Shown here: piece after piece, positions 8,029 through 16,859 of the stretch
Layout: every line of letters starts with the position of its first letter
Position numbering within the stretch: the stretch's first letter is position 1
Assembly (NCBI GenBank): GCA_963977135.1
Contig: CAXBNN010000003.1
Span: 306,451-370,450, forward strand
DNA length: 64,000 nt
Direction: 5' to 3'
Source: UBA2040 sp963977135
Lineage (GTDB): Bacteria > Bacteroidota > Bacteroidia > Flavobacteriales_D > Crocinitomicaceae
Program-made: the position numbers and the translations under genes
Notes under the pieces: generated by a model
Databases searched by the model: none
The model's input: only the letters and a program-made list of their open reading frames with translations
Told to the model about the DNA's origin: nothing

Positions 8029-8925
8029 TCAATTTAAATTATCTGTTTTTTGGGAATATCGCCCCAAAACCTCCACAACATTCGCCTCAATTCGCTCGCA
8101 AAGTTGATCTGTTGGCAAATCATTATCATCGGTTCCAAATGGGTCTTCGATTTCTTCGGCTAGAACTTCCATACTTACCAGTACGTAGAATACAAAAGTC
8201 GCGATCAACGCTGACCAATAACCGAAAGTTGTGACGAATGCCAATGGCAAGGTGGTTACATAAATGAAAATGAATTTTTTGATAAACAAAGAGTAGGAAT
8301 AGGGAATGGGTGTGTTTTTTATTCGTTCGCAAGCTCCTATACTATCCATTAAGGCATTCAAATTCTTATCCAAAATGAAAATGTCATCACCGTTTAAAAC
8401 CCCTTTTTCGCGAAGTTGGATGATTCGGTTGAACATTAAATTGGAAATAGCCAGTGGAATATGGTTTTTCGAACGAATAGAATCTAATTCTGAAACCGTC
8501 AATTTTAAGGTTTGCAAATCTACTCCTTTTCTCAAGTGTTCTTTGCTCGCAAATACGAAGTTGGGAATCATTCGTTTAAAAAAGTCTTTATCCTCTTCTG
8601 AAGTTAGGAGAACAGATAATTTAGAGGCTAAATTTCGCGTGTCGTTCACCATTTCTCCCCATTTTCTGCGTCCTTCCCACCAACGATCATAGGCAGTGTT
8701 GGTGCGGAATACAAGCAATAAAGAGATGACAAATCCGATCAATGAATAGACGGATATTAGTTTGTCTAAAACAGCTTCTTCAGGAAAAAAATGCATCACT
8801 ACAAAATCAATGAGCAAGGTGAAAACACCTATATAAATCAACTCTTTCCATAGAATTCGCAGTGTGTCGCTTTTATGGATTGCGAAAATTAATTTGAACC
8901 AGCTTTTTGGGTTGTAATTTATCAT
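8029..8925 (-). CDS. Bestrophin-like (YneE/UPF0187) membrane channel protein
   Basis: A 298-aa protein. The N-terminus MINYNPKSWFKLIFAIHKSDTL leads to a first pair of membrane helices at ~25-75. These are followed by the signature FRTNTAYDRWWEGRRKWGE, the most conserved motif of bacterial bestrophins. Two more helices occur near 210-250, and the C-terminal part carries EEIEDPFGTDDNDLPTD, typical of the family. Bacterial bestrophins form pentameric ion channels in the inner membrane. Ion selectivity cannot be read from the sequence. Confidence 0.92.
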   Translation of the reverse strand: MINYNPKSWFKLIFAIHKSDTLRILWKELIYIGVFTLLIDFVVMHFFPEEAVLDKLISVYSLIGFVISLLLVFRTNTAYDRWWEGRRKWGEMVNDTRNLASKLSVLLTSEEDKDFFKRMIPNFVFASKEHLRKGVDLQTLKLTVSELDSIRSKNHIPLAISNLMFNRIIQLREKGVLNGDDIFILDKNLNALMDSIGACERIKNTPIPYSYSLFIKKFIFIYVTTLPLAFVTTFGYWSALIATFVFYVLVSMEVLAEEIEDPFGTDDNDLPTDQLCERIEANVVEVLGRYSQKTDNLN

Positions 8926-9042
8926 AATCTCAAATCGAAGAAACCAAAGTTACAAATCTGAGTGCAGTTGGCAATAAATTTGGGCAATTGCACGCTTTCT
9001 TTAAAATATTTTTATTTACTTTGTAGCACAAAAATTAAACAA

Positions 9043-9231
9043 ATGAGTTCTTCAACTATTTTTTACGCAATTGGTGATTTCATGAATAATATTGGTTTCT
9101 TGCCATTAGAGATGATAGGAAATGTTTTTAATTATGCATGCATCGTTCTTGGTTTTGTAGGGTTATTCTACTGGTTAAATCTTCAAATGAAAATGACCAA
9201 AAAAGCAAAAGAAGAAGGAAAACTATTTTAA
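9043..9231 (+). CDS. Small one-TM protein, DUF6341-like
   Basis: A 62-aa protein. The start at 9043 is chosen because the upstream in-frame codons from 8962 run through the presumed promoter. An amphipathic N-terminus precedes one TM helix (FNYACIVLGFVGLFYWLNL) and a Lys-rich cytoplasmic end (KMTKKAKEEGKLF). Size and layout resemble the flavobacterial DUF6341 proteins; the assignment is tentative. It is 63 bases upstream of ispD on the same strand. Confidence 0.65.
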   Translation: MSSSTIFYAIGDFMNNIGFLPLEMIGNVFNYACIVLGFVGLFYWLNLQMKMTKKAKEEGKLF

Positions 9232-9294
9232 GTTCGTAAAAAAGAAATTGAAGGTTGTTGGTCTCTGGCTAATGACCTTTTTTTATTTATACAC

Positions 9295-9975
9295 ATGAAG
9301 GATTTAAGCGTAATAATTACAGCTGGAGGTATTGGGAAACGAATGGGTGGAAACTATCCCAAACAGTTTCGCTTACTTTCAGGGTTCCCTGTATTGATGC
9401 GAACAATTCAAACTTTTTATTCCTTCGCACCAAATGCTCAAATCATCGTTACGCTTCCTTCAGAATGGAAATCGGAATGGATGAAATTGATTGAACAATA
9501 TGATTTCACCATTATTCATGAAATTGTCGATGGTGGACAAGAGCGTTTTCATTCGATAAAAAATGCTTTGGCAAAATGTTTGGGTGAAAAAATCATGATC
9601 CATGATGGCGTCCGTCCTTTGGTTTCTAACGAAACATTGCAGCGAGGATATGACGCACTTGAAGGTCATTTGGGAGCAATTCCATTTCTTGGCCTTGTTG
9701 ATTCTTTACGTTGTGTTGAAGGCGATAAAAACCATGCTGTGAATAGAGCTGAATATAAGATAATACAAACACCTCAGTGTTTTCGAAAAAATGAAATCTT
9801 AAACGCTTACGAAGTAAATTTTACGGATAGTTTTACAGATGATGCATCCGTTTTTGAAGCTGCTGGATTTACACTTTTCTTGTTTCCAGGCAACGAAGAG
9901 AATTTAAAAATTACGACAGAAAAAGATCTTCATTTAACAGAATTTTGGTGGACACAGCAAAAAGGCAATTCATAG
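9295..9975 (+). CDS. ispD: 2-C-methyl-D-erythritol 4-phosphate cytidylyltransferase
   Basis: A 226-aa cytoplasmic enzyme of the non-mevalonate isoprenoid pathway that transfers CMP from CTP to MEP. The nucleotide-binding loop ITAGGIGKRMGG followed by PKQF (residues ~8-26), the HDGVRPLV motif (~102-109) and IIQTPQCF are diagnostic. Length is normal for the family. It is the first enzyme gene of a run with metF and a secreted protein. Confidence 0.95.
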   Translation: MKDLSVIITAGGIGKRMGGNYPKQFRLLSGFPVLMRTIQTFYSFAPNAQIIVTLPSEWKSEWMKLIEQYDFTIIHEIVDGGQERFHSIKNALAKCLGEKIMIHDGVRPLVSNETLQRGYDALEGHLGAIPFLGLVDSLRCVEGDKNHAVNRAEYKIIQTPQCFRKNEILNAYEVNFTDSFTDDASVFEAAGFTLFLFPGNEENLKITTEKDLHLTEFWWTQQKGNS

Positions 9976-10013
9976 ACTTTTAATTAGCTGTATATTTAAC
10001 CTCTCAAGAAATT

Positions 10014-10964
10014 ATGAAAGTTACCCAACATATAAAAGAAGCGAAAGAAACGCTTTTCTCATTTGAAATTTTACCTCCGTTAAAAGGAAAAAGCATTCAA
10101 TCTATTTTTGATGGCATTGATCCAATGATGGAGTTCAAACCAAAATTTGTGAATGTTACTTATCACAGAGAAGAGTTTGTTTACAAGGAACGGGAAAATG
10201 GTTTGTTGGAAAAAATAGCAATTCGCAAGCGACCAGGAACGGTTGGAATTTGTGCTGCCATTATGAACAAGTATGAAGTGGACGCAGTTCCTCACTTGAT
10301 TTGTGGAGGCTTTTCAAAAGAAGAAACGGAGAATGCCTTGATCGATTTACAGTTTTTGGGAATTGATAATGTTTTGGCTTTGCGAGGAGATTCTATAAAA
10401 ACAGAAAGTGTTTTTAGACCGGATCCCAAAGGACATCAATATGCTGTAGAATTGATACGTCAGATTACCGACATGAATGAGGGCCACTATATGCTGGATG
10501 ATGTAGACTTGGAACCCACTGACTTTTGTATAGGCGCTGCAGGATATCCTGAAAAGCATTTTGAAGCCATGAATCTTTCAACTGATTTGCAGTATTTGAA
10601 AGGCAAAGTAGAGGCGGGAGCTGAGTACATCACAACCCAAATGTTTTTTGATAATCAGAAATTCTATGATTTCGTCGATTCTTGCCGAGCAATAGGCATT
10701 ACTGTTCCAATTATTCCTGGATTGAAACCTATTAAATCATTAAACCATATTTCTTTTCTTCCCAAGTTTTTTCACATCGATTTGCCTGAGGCTTTGTCCA
10801 AAGAATTGATGAAATGCAAGGACAATAAATCTGTGGAACAGGTTGGAATTGAATGGGGAATTCAACAGTCGAAAGAATTAAAAGAATATGGTGTGCCTTG
10901 TATTCACTATTATACAATGTCGAATTCAAGTCAAGTGAAATCAATTGCAAAAGAAATTTTTTAA
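10014..10964 (+). CDS. metF: Methylenetetrahydrofolate reductase
   Basis: A 316-aa TIM-barrel flavoprotein that reduces 5,10-methylene-THF to 5-methyl-THF for methionine synthesis. The N-terminal FSFEILPPLKGKSI carries the conserved Glu. VTYHREEF, the FAD-binding stretch NVLALRGD, IGAAGYPEKH and TTQMFFDN are family signatures. It is 38 bases after ispD. No folate- or SAM-responsive leader was recognised. Confidence 0.95.
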   Translation: MKVTQHIKEAKETLFSFEILPPLKGKSIQSIFDGIDPMMEFKPKFVNVTYHREEFVYKERENGLLEKIAIRKRPGTVGICAAIMNKYEVDAVPHLICGGFSKEETENALIDLQFLGIDNVLALRGDSIKTESVFRPDPKGHQYAVELIRQITDMNEGHYMLDDVDLEPTDFCIGAAGYPEKHFEAMNLSTDLQYLKGKVEAGAEYITTQMFFDNQKFYDFVDSCRAIGITVPIIPGLKPIKSLNHISFLPKFFHIDLPEALSKELMKCKDNKSVEQVGIEWGIQQSKELKEYGVPCIHYYTMSNSSQVKSIAKEIF

Positions 10965-10965
10965 T

Positions 10966-11496
10966 ATGAAAAAAATTATCCTAATCGCTTTATTGTTTGT
11001 CGTTTCAACGACATTCGGGCAGAAACAGAAACTGAATTTAACAAACGCCTTGATTGTTGGTCAAATGGACAAAGCAGACGAGCGCTTTATGCTTGAAATC
11101 GCCCTGACGGAGTTTTTTGCTGAAATGAATGTGCGTGCCGTTCCTTCAATCAACGTATTGAAGCAAGGAGCAAGACCAGAAGATTTAATTGGCCCAGAAA
11201 TGCGAGCTGCTGTTAAAGCAAAAGGCTTAGATACTTATATGTTGGTTTCGGTTCGTGGATACGACAGTCGATTCAAAAAAACTAATAAAAACGACAGCTT
11301 GGATATTGCTTTAGATTATGGGACTCTTTTCTCCCTTTATCGTGATGAAGCAACTTCTGTAACATTTGAGTTTTTCATTTTCCGAAATGATGTAATGGTA
11401 AAAACGGCCTTGATTCGTTGTGGAAATATCAGCTCAAAAGAAACGGTTATCAAACGATTGAAAAAGAAATTGGCGAGAAAATATAAGAAGTGGTAG
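10966..11496 (+). CDS. Secreted protein of unknown function
   Basis: A 176-aa protein from the ATG at 10966, which abuts the metF stop; the start is set by the signal peptide MKKIILIALLFVVSTTFGQ. The mature part is alpha/beta with a basic end (KRLKKKLARKYKKW). No family is recognised. The layout (binding of a 'LVSVRGYDSR' strand after an 'MRAAVKAKGLDTY' helix) resembles small periplasmic proteins of the Bacteroidota. Tight coupling to metF suggests co-transcription, not shared function. Confidence 0.7.
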   Translation: MKKIILIALLFVVSTTFGQKQKLNLTNALIVGQMDKADERFMLEIALTEFFAEMNVRAVPSINVLKQGARPEDLIGPEMRAAVKAKGLDTYMLVSVRGYDSRFKKTNKNDSLDIALDYGTLFSLYRDEATSVTFEFFIFRNDVMVKTALIRCGNISSKETVIKRLKKKLARKYKKW

Positions 11497-11567
11497 TCAG
11501 TGAAGTGGAAAGTACTTGAGGGGAAAGTTTTAAAGTAAATCCACTTTACACTTTCTAACTCTTCACT
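11497..11567. terminator. Inverted-repeat spacer between convergent genes
   Basis: GTGAAGTGGAAAGT near the left end is partly mirrored by ACTTTCTAACTCTTCACTT on the right. This is plausibly a bidirectional terminator between the secreted-protein gene and ribE. Confidence 0.4.
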
Positions 11568-12146
11568 TTACACTCTCATTAGTTTCGCCACATACTTCCC
11601 AATAATATCGAACTCCAAATTGATTTTGTCGCCAATTTTTAATTGATGAAAACTAGTGTGCTCGTAAGTGTAAGGTATAATACAAACTGAAAACTCATTT
11701 TCTTTTGAATCAACGACTGTTAGACTGGTTCCATTAACCGTTATTGATCCTTTTTCTACCGTTGGTGAACTTCCATCGTATCGAAAAGTATACTTCCAAC
11801 TTCCATTTTGATCTTCAACATTTACGCATGTTGCAGTTGTATCCACGTGTCCTTGAACAATGTGTCCATCCAAACGACCATTCATGACCATACAACGCTC
11901 CAGGTTCACTTTTGTGCCCACTTTCCATTCTCCAAGATTGGTTTTATCCAATGTCTCCTGAATCGCTGTAACAACGTATTTGTCAGCATCAAGAGAAACA
12001 ACAGTTAAACAACAACCATTGTGCGCAACACTTTGGTCAATTTTTAATTCGTGGGTTATTGGTGATTGCACCGTAAAATGAATATTGTCTTGTTCGTGAA
12101 CTATAGCTTCAATAGTTCCCATAGTTTCTATAATTCCTGTAAACAT
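11568..12146 (-). CDS. ribE: Riboflavin synthase alpha subunit
   Basis: A 192-aa protein with the two tandem lumazine-binding barrels of the family. It begins with the near-invariant MFTGIIE. Repeat 1 contains NGCCLTVV and repeat 2 VNGTSLTVV; GHIVQGHVD links them. It catalyses dismutation of two 6,7-dimethyl-8-ribityllumazine molecules to riboflavin. Its ATG shares one base with the stop of the large cargo gene upstream (TAATG), so translation is probably coupled despite unrelated functions. No FMN riboswitch is visible. Confidence 0.95.
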   Translation of the reverse strand: MFTGIIETMGTIEAIVHEQDNIHFTVQSPITHELKIDQSVAHNGCCLTVVSLDADKYVVTAIQETLDKTNLGEWKVGTKVNLERCMVMNGRLDGHIVQGHVDTTATCVNVEDQNGSWKYTFRYDGSSPTVEKGSITVNGTSLTVVDSKENEFSVCIIPYTYEHTSFHQLKIGDKINLEFDIIGKYVAKLMRV

Positions 12147-14773
12147 TATTTGTCGTAAATCAAATGAATAAATCCTTGTAATTCAAAGGGTTCTGTTTCT
12201 TCTAGTTTTATCGCGTATACCTTGCAAACGTAGAAATAAACACCTTCGGTCAGTAAAATGTTTTTCTTCTGGTCAAATCCATTCCACATAATCATAGGAT
12301 CTTCGGAAAAGTACACTTGGTCTCCCCAGCGATTGAAAACACGAAAATCGACGTGAGAAATAAATTTGTAAGGTAATAATGGATGGTATAAATCATTTGG
12401 GCCATCACCATTTGGTGTAAATACGTTTGGCAAGGTATAAACCGGCTCACAATTGTCAACACAAACAACTTCTGAAGGAATACTTACATTATTGTAAATA
12501 ACAGAATCTGAAGCCGTAACGTAATAACAACCTGCAATCGAATTTGTGGATTGGTACAAATACGAGGTATCTATATCCGAATTGATAGTTTGAATCAGTT
12601 CAAATGGTCCTTCACTGTTAGGAGCATAATACAATTGATAAGCGACCACATCGTCTGAACAGGAATTGTTAGGATTACTCCAGGTGATGAGGTTGGTCAA
12701 TGTTTCACAATTAGGAACGATGGAAACTGTTCCTGGTGCGCAAGGTGGAGTAAAATCCGAAGGCGTAGAACAAATGTATTGCGACCAATTGTACAAAGTA
12801 TCAGGAAGAGTGTTTAGCGAGTAACGGCCAACACTTCTAACTTTATAGCATTGCTCAATTCCATTCACCAAATTGTATTCAGCGAAAAAGTTGGTGTCGA
12901 CAGTTGCGATGAGAACAAATGGTTGCCCAATGGCTGGTGATTTGTAAATCTGATATTCGAAATTATTCCAAGGAGTCAAATCTTCCCAATTCAACTGCAC
13001 GCCATTATCGACAGGAGTGGGTTTTATATAGATTGAAGGAGCAATAGCACTTCGACCTACTGCAACCCCATTATTCATCAATTCCACTTGGTATTGATAT
13101 TGAAAAGCCGTTGTTCGAATATTGCTATCCACGAAAAAAGTATCGAGCGAAAATAAACTCGAAGAGATAGCCGAAGAATAAACCAAAGTATTCGGTGAAG
13201 CAAATTCTTCTCCGCTGTACAATCGATATTGGTATGGACCAGTGTACAAAAGTGTATCTAGTTCTTGTGGGTGCGTCCAGCGTATGGAATCTATTCCAAA
13301 ATCGAAGTCTGTGCTATCGACAGAAACGTTCGTTATTATAGGTAAATCAAATGGCAAATTCACACATACTGGAGGAACCATGCAGCTTTCGGCGCCGTTT
13401 GGGTAGACTGCGGTTACGGTATAACAGTATTTATTTCCTGAAACCAAAGGACCAAAATCTGTAAATGATATGGAATCATTTGCCATTCGTTTCCCAATCA
13501 ATTTATATCCAAGATTTAAGGGTTCTTTTGCTCCGCAGCAGGTGTTTGCAGAATAAGTGCTATCGTTTTTTCTATAGATATTGTAGCCAATAACATTTGG
13601 ACAATCGGCCATATCCCACGATAAATTCGCGGCACTTAAATTCGCCGAAATTTGTAAATTTTGAACGGGCGGACCATTTACTCGAATCCGAACGGAACGC
13701 AAACTTTTAAGTGAAACAGTTGGGCCATTATCAGAAGCTTCGAAAGTAAAGAGGTAAGGCGTTTCGCTAACTGCAGCGCAACCTGGCGTCCATTCAAACT
13801 GTCCTGAAATTGGATTTCCAGCTGGCGAAGTTGAAATAAAAGTTGCTGGCGAAACAGCCAAATTAAATCCTTGACCGAAATAATCCCAAGATAAAACAGG
13901 AACATCTCCAGGAGAAGCCGGGCTATCTGTAGCAGTAAGAATTTTTACGATAGTGCTATCTACTTGAACGCAGGTATCCTCGAAAGAAGAAATACTCGGT
14001 GCGGCATTTCCACAACTACCTTTTACAGTTACTTGCATGTCGCGAATGACGTATCCAATTTGCGCTCCTCCTCTAAATTCCGTCACTTTTATGGCAAAAT
14101 TGTATTCGCCTTGAATTGTAGGAGAAGTCCAAGTTATTGTCCCAAAAAATGGATCAATCGTCATAACTCCGCCTCCCACATCTTGCGGAAATTGAAAAGC
14201 TCCGGGGATAGCCAAATCCAAACAATCTGTTCCCTTGCATGGAATGATAGCATAACTCAAACTGTCGCCATCAGGATCAAAGGCGCCTAAATTATAAACC
14301 CAAGACTGGTTAGTACAGGCGTTTTCTGGGCATGGACAATCATCGAATTGTAATGAATTGTTAGGTGTGCCTAAAAACGGCGAAATAATCAATTTCGTTT
14401 GTATGCAGAATACAGTAGAAACAGAATTATTAATGTTAAGCACATTCGCGTTCCTATTCGGGTCTTCCATCGTAATTAAATACGTCCCTGGCCCTGTATA
14501 GGTGTGATTTCCGCGATAAATATTTTTCTTGGTATTCGTTGATGGGTAATCATAAAATTCTACTCGGAGCAAAGTGTCAGTATTCCCATCACCGTATTTA
14601 ATTCCGAGCTTGTCCTTATTGGCTTCGCTGTCTAGTTTAGTGCAAGTGGTTATGGTAAATTCATAGGTGTTTCCGCCAATGTGTCGGTAGGTAATTTCTC
14701 CTGAACGGTTATGCGTCGCCCAAGCTGAAAAAGTCAGCAAGTTAAAGAGCATAAACCAGAATAATTTTACCAT
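12146..14773 (-). CDS. Large secreted protein with CHU_C (T9SS type B) C-terminus
   Basis: An 875-aa protein. The signal peptide (MVKLFWFMLFNLLTFSAWA) is followed by HNRSGEITYRHIGGNTYEF, the N-terminal module frequently seen in very large gliding-associated proteins. Cys-rich and cadherin-like segments follow (LGAFDPDGDSLSYAI), then several fibronectin-III-like repeats (residues ~370-760). The last ~85 residues (LPNVFTPNGDGPNDLYHPL, VFNRWGDQVY, WNGFDQ, GVYFYV) are a clear gliding-motility/CHU_C domain that directs export by T9SS. It probably acts on the cell surface. A promoter box lies only five bases upstream of the ATG. Confidence 0.9.
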   Translation of the reverse strand: MVKLFWFMLFNLLTFSAWATHNRSGEITYRHIGGNTYEFTITTCTKLDSEANKDKLGIKYGDGNTDTLLRVEFYDYPSTNTKKNIYRGNHTYTGPGTYLITMEDPNRNANVLNINNSVSTVFCIQTKLIISPFLGTPNNSLQFDDCPCPENACTNQSWVYNLGAFDPDGDSLSYAIIPCKGTDCLDLAIPGAFQFPQDVGGGVMTIDPFFGTITWTSPTIQGEYNFAIKVTEFRGGAQIGYVIRDMQVTVKGSCGNAAPSISSFEDTCVQVDSTIVKILTATDSPASPGDVPVLSWDYFGQGFNLAVSPATFISTSPAGNPISGQFEWTPGCAAVSETPYLFTFEASDNGPTVSLKSLRSVRIRVNGPPVQNLQISANLSAANLSWDMADCPNVIGYNIYRKNDSTYSANTCCGAKEPLNLGYKLIGKRMANDSISFTDFGPLVSGNKYCYTVTAVYPNGAESCMVPPVCVNLPFDLPIITNVSVDSTDFDFGIDSIRWTHPQELDTLLYTGPYQYRLYSGEEFASPNTLVYSSAISSSLFSLDTFFVDSNIRTTAFQYQYQVELMNNGVAVGRSAIAPSIYIKPTPVDNGVQLNWEDLTPWNNFEYQIYKSPAIGQPFVLIATVDTNFFAEYNLVNGIEQCYKVRSVGRYSLNTLPDTLYNWSQYICSTPSDFTPPCAPGTVSIVPNCETLTNLITWSNPNNSCSDDVVAYQLYYAPNSEGPFELIQTINSDIDTSYLYQSTNSIAGCYYVTASDSVIYNNVSIPSEVVCVDNCEPVYTLPNVFTPNGDGPNDLYHPLLPYKFISHVDFRVFNRWGDQVYFSEDPMIMWNGFDQKKNILLTEGVYFYVCKVYAIKLEETEPFELQGFIHLIYDK

Positions 14774-14777
14774 CGTG

Positions 14778-14785
14778 CAAAGGTA
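14778..14785 (-). promoter_or_regulatory. -7 box TACCTTTG directly upstream of the CHU_C gene start
   Basis: The reverse strand reads TACCTTTG, ending five bases before the ATG at 14773. With a normal -7 to +1 spacing the transcript would start at or next to the ATG. No -33 TTTG was found. Confidence 0.5.
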
Positions 14786-14861
14786 GAGAATTTTACGCTA
14801 AACATTTTGGTCATTAAGTATTGCATTTGCTTGATAATTCCTAGGAACGTAATTAGTAATA

Positions 14862-15008
14862 CTAATTCACCTTTCTCACCTCATTCTGTACCAAATCACG
14901 GCATAAATGGTCTTTATAGACAAAGTTGATATCTACCACTTTTATTCCTGAATCTGAAGGTTTCTTGTGGGAAACTCCAGAATAGTTTAGCCCTTTAATT
15001 TCTGGCAT
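14862..15008 (-). CDS. Short hypothetical ORF or gene remnant (tentative)
   Basis: A 48-aa frame, MPEIKGLNYSGVSHKKPSD onward, polar, with no signal peptide or TM helix. It sits between two minus-strand genes. It may be a fragment; no family is recognised. Confidence 0.2.
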   Translation of the reverse strand: MPEIKGLNYSGVSHKKPSDSGIKVVDINFVYKDHLCRDLVQNEVRKVN

Positions 15009-15029
15009 TACACAAAATGTGGTCAATAT

Positions 15030-15686
15030 TTAAAACCTGAAGCCGAGACCAACATTTACCATCCAACCAATTCCTTTTTGTACAGATAAATTCGTTGCAG
15101 AACGATAAACAATTTCGCCTTGATCAACATCCGTATAACGGGAAGTTTTTTGTGCAGTTTGCAAACCTAGACCAATAGAATTAGCTATAAAAACATGCTC
15201 TGACAATGCCAGCTCAAATCCTAAATTGGTGTACATATTTAAGTAGTGACGAGTGGACTCTATTCCAAGGTTAAATGAATTTGGAAATGATTGCCCAATT
15301 GTTGTTTGGTTTGGGGATTCTGAATCATAAAATGATTCGCCGTATTTTCTTCCGTATTGATATTCCAATGAAAACTGAATATATGGTCGGATTTTAGTTG
15401 GTTGACTCGATGCGTAATATCGATAATTGGCGTCTATTGTATACACTTGATTGTCTTTGTTTCGAATTTCATAATCATCGAAACTAGAATAAACGAAGCG
15501 CGGGCCAATAGCAAATTGATGTCGTTTTTTCTTTAAAGTAAGAAAGGGTGTGATACCATTTTCGTCTAAAACAGAAAAGGTAGTTGAAATTTCGGTTCCT
15601 AATTTTAACCGATCGTTTGTTCTGGAATCTTGTGCCAATACCGTACAAGAAAAACACAGAAATAGAATGGAGATTTGATATTTCAT
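15030..15686 (-). CDS. Outer-membrane beta-barrel protein
   Basis: A 218-aa protein with signal peptide MKYQISILFLCFSCTVLAQ. The rest alternates as amphipathic strands (FAIGPRFVYSSF, YTIDANYRYYAS, YIQFSLEYQYG, LGFELALSEHVF), ending with the aromatic GLGFRF expected for BAM-dependent insertion. It resembles the OmpA-like/porin-family 8-strand barrels that are abundant in Bacteroidota. Function unknown. Confidence 0.8.
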   Translation of the reverse strand: MKYQISILFLCFSCTVLAQDSRTNDRLKLGTEISTTFSVLDENGITPFLTLKKKRHQFAIGPRFVYSSFDDYEIRNKDNQVYTIDANYRYYASSQPTKIRPYIQFSLEYQYGRKYGESFYDSESPNQTTIGQSFPNSFNLGIESTRHYLNMYTNLGFELALSEHVFIANSIGLGLQTAQKTSRYTDVDQGEIVYRSATNLSVQKGIGWMVNVGLGFRF

Positions 15687-16060
15687 AGGGTTTTATTTTC
15701 TAGAATAACGAAAAAATAAATAGATTATTATTTCCAGCGCCTATAGCTACAGCTACTAAGAGAAAAAAACCAGGATTAATTAGATTGACGTATGGCCACG
15801 ATTTTTAGAAAGTGAAATCCATTTAACCCACCAACTGAAATCACGGGAATCGTATAATCCATAGAATCGCGGTTTTTTTTGAACCAAGATTAATTAGATT
15901 AACAGAAGGCCAAGATTATAAATAAGGGTTTTTAAGCTGTGCAAGACAGAAATCCTGGTCATCTTGGAAATCCCAAAATCCAGGGTTGTCCTTTTTCTGT
16001 ATATAAAAAAACCCACAGAAAATTTGCTTCTGTGGGTTAGTAGTAGTAGTAATGATGGTT
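15687..16060. repeat. Intergenic stretch with two degenerate direct repeats
   Basis: Copies at 15768-15803 and 15882-15917 share 30 of 36 bases (AACCA.GATTAATTAGATT ... GGCCA.GATT). No coding frame is evident. The right end holds the terminator of the CBS gene and a short TAG microsatellite. Confidence 0.65.
16010..16038 (-). terminator. Terminator of the CBS-domain gene
   Basis: The 10-bp stem AACCCACAGA/TCTGTGGGTT is followed on the minus strand by a run of T. Confidence 0.8.
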
Positions 16061-16474
16061 TTAATATTGATCAACCAAATATTTCAATAAGTCGGTTGAT
16101 GTTACGATTCCAACCAAATCTTCTCCTTCTAAAACTGGAATGGCGTGGAAATCGTTATTTGCCAACATGACAGCCGCGTCATAAATTAGTTCATCTTGTT
16201 GCATCGTTTTCAAGTCTTTCGACATTACCTGTTCTATTGTTAAAACATCAAACATTCCTGTTGTCAATTCGTCGCCATCAACTGTGTTTATGAAACTAAT
16301 TTTTTGAATATCTGTGGATGACAACATGCCAATTACTTTTTTACCCGAAACTACTGGCACGTGGCGAACATGTTTGTTTTTTAGTATTTCATTTACTTCT
16401 TTCAAAGTTTGAGTTTGGTTAACTGTTAGAATGTCCGTTGACATAATTTTTGAAATTGGTGCTCTTTTTTTCAT
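16061..16474 (-). CDS. Two-CBS-domain protein
   Basis: A 137-aa protein from the ATG at 16474 (MKKRAPISKIM). An upstream extension to 16525 is less likely. Two CBS motifs cover nearly the whole chain: MSTDILTVNQTQTLKEVNEI ... HVPVVSGKKVIGMLSSTDI, and MSKDLKTMQQDELIYDAAVM ... AIPVLEGEDLVGIVTSTDLL. Stand-alone CBS pairs bind adenosine nucleotides and act as energy or redox sensors; the partner is unknown. It is monocistronic. Confidence 0.92.
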   Translation of the reverse strand: MKKRAPISKIMSTDILTVNQTQTLKEVNEILKNKHVRHVPVVSGKKVIGMLSSTDIQKISFINTVDGDELTTGMFDVLTIEQVMSKDLKTMQQDELIYDAAVMLANNDFHAIPVLEGEDLVGIVTSTDLLKYLVDQY

Positions 16475-16724
16475 ATCGAAATGAATTAATAATTTATCTG
16501 TTTTACTGATTCGTGCACCGTGCAAGAATCTAGCCTCTTGAAAGGATTGATGCCCCCATCCTTTCTACTATAAATGTCGAAAGAAGAAAGGGTAAAAAAC
16601 AGAATATAGGTCATGTTTTATGGTGAAAATGTTTTGTAAATTCTGTGCTGGCAGATTCAAGATTATACAATTTTAGTAATGAAAATGCGTTGTACCGGTA
16701 AGTAAAACCTAAAATACAATCAGA

Positions 16725-16859
16725 ATGCAACGATTTATTAAAATTTCCCTTTGTGCCTTAAGCTTAGCGTTATTGTGCGCGCAATGTGCATCCAGTAAAT
16801 ATTCTGGTCGCAAATGCGATGGTAAAAAAGCAACAAAAACGAGTATGGGGAATCTGTGA
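16725..16859 (+). CDS. Small exported Cys-containing (lipo)protein
   Basis: A 44-aa frame, MQRFIKISLCALSLALLCAQ then CASSKYSGRKCDGKKATKTSMGNL. A positively charged start and hydrophobic core are followed by Cys residues compatible with a lipoprotein processing site, then a short polar basic tail. Similar tiny 'CSS..S..KC.G' lipoproteins occur widely in Bacteroidota. Its TGA directly abuts the TAA of the convergent minus-strand gene, leaving no room for a terminator. Confidence 0.6.
   Translation: MQRFIKISLCALSLALLCAQCASSKYSGRKCDGKKATKTSMGNL

Noticed and set aside
8962..9042. Upstream extension of the DUF6341-like gene
   Set aside because: The 27 added residues are coded by the promoter/leader; the later ATG gives the natural small protein.
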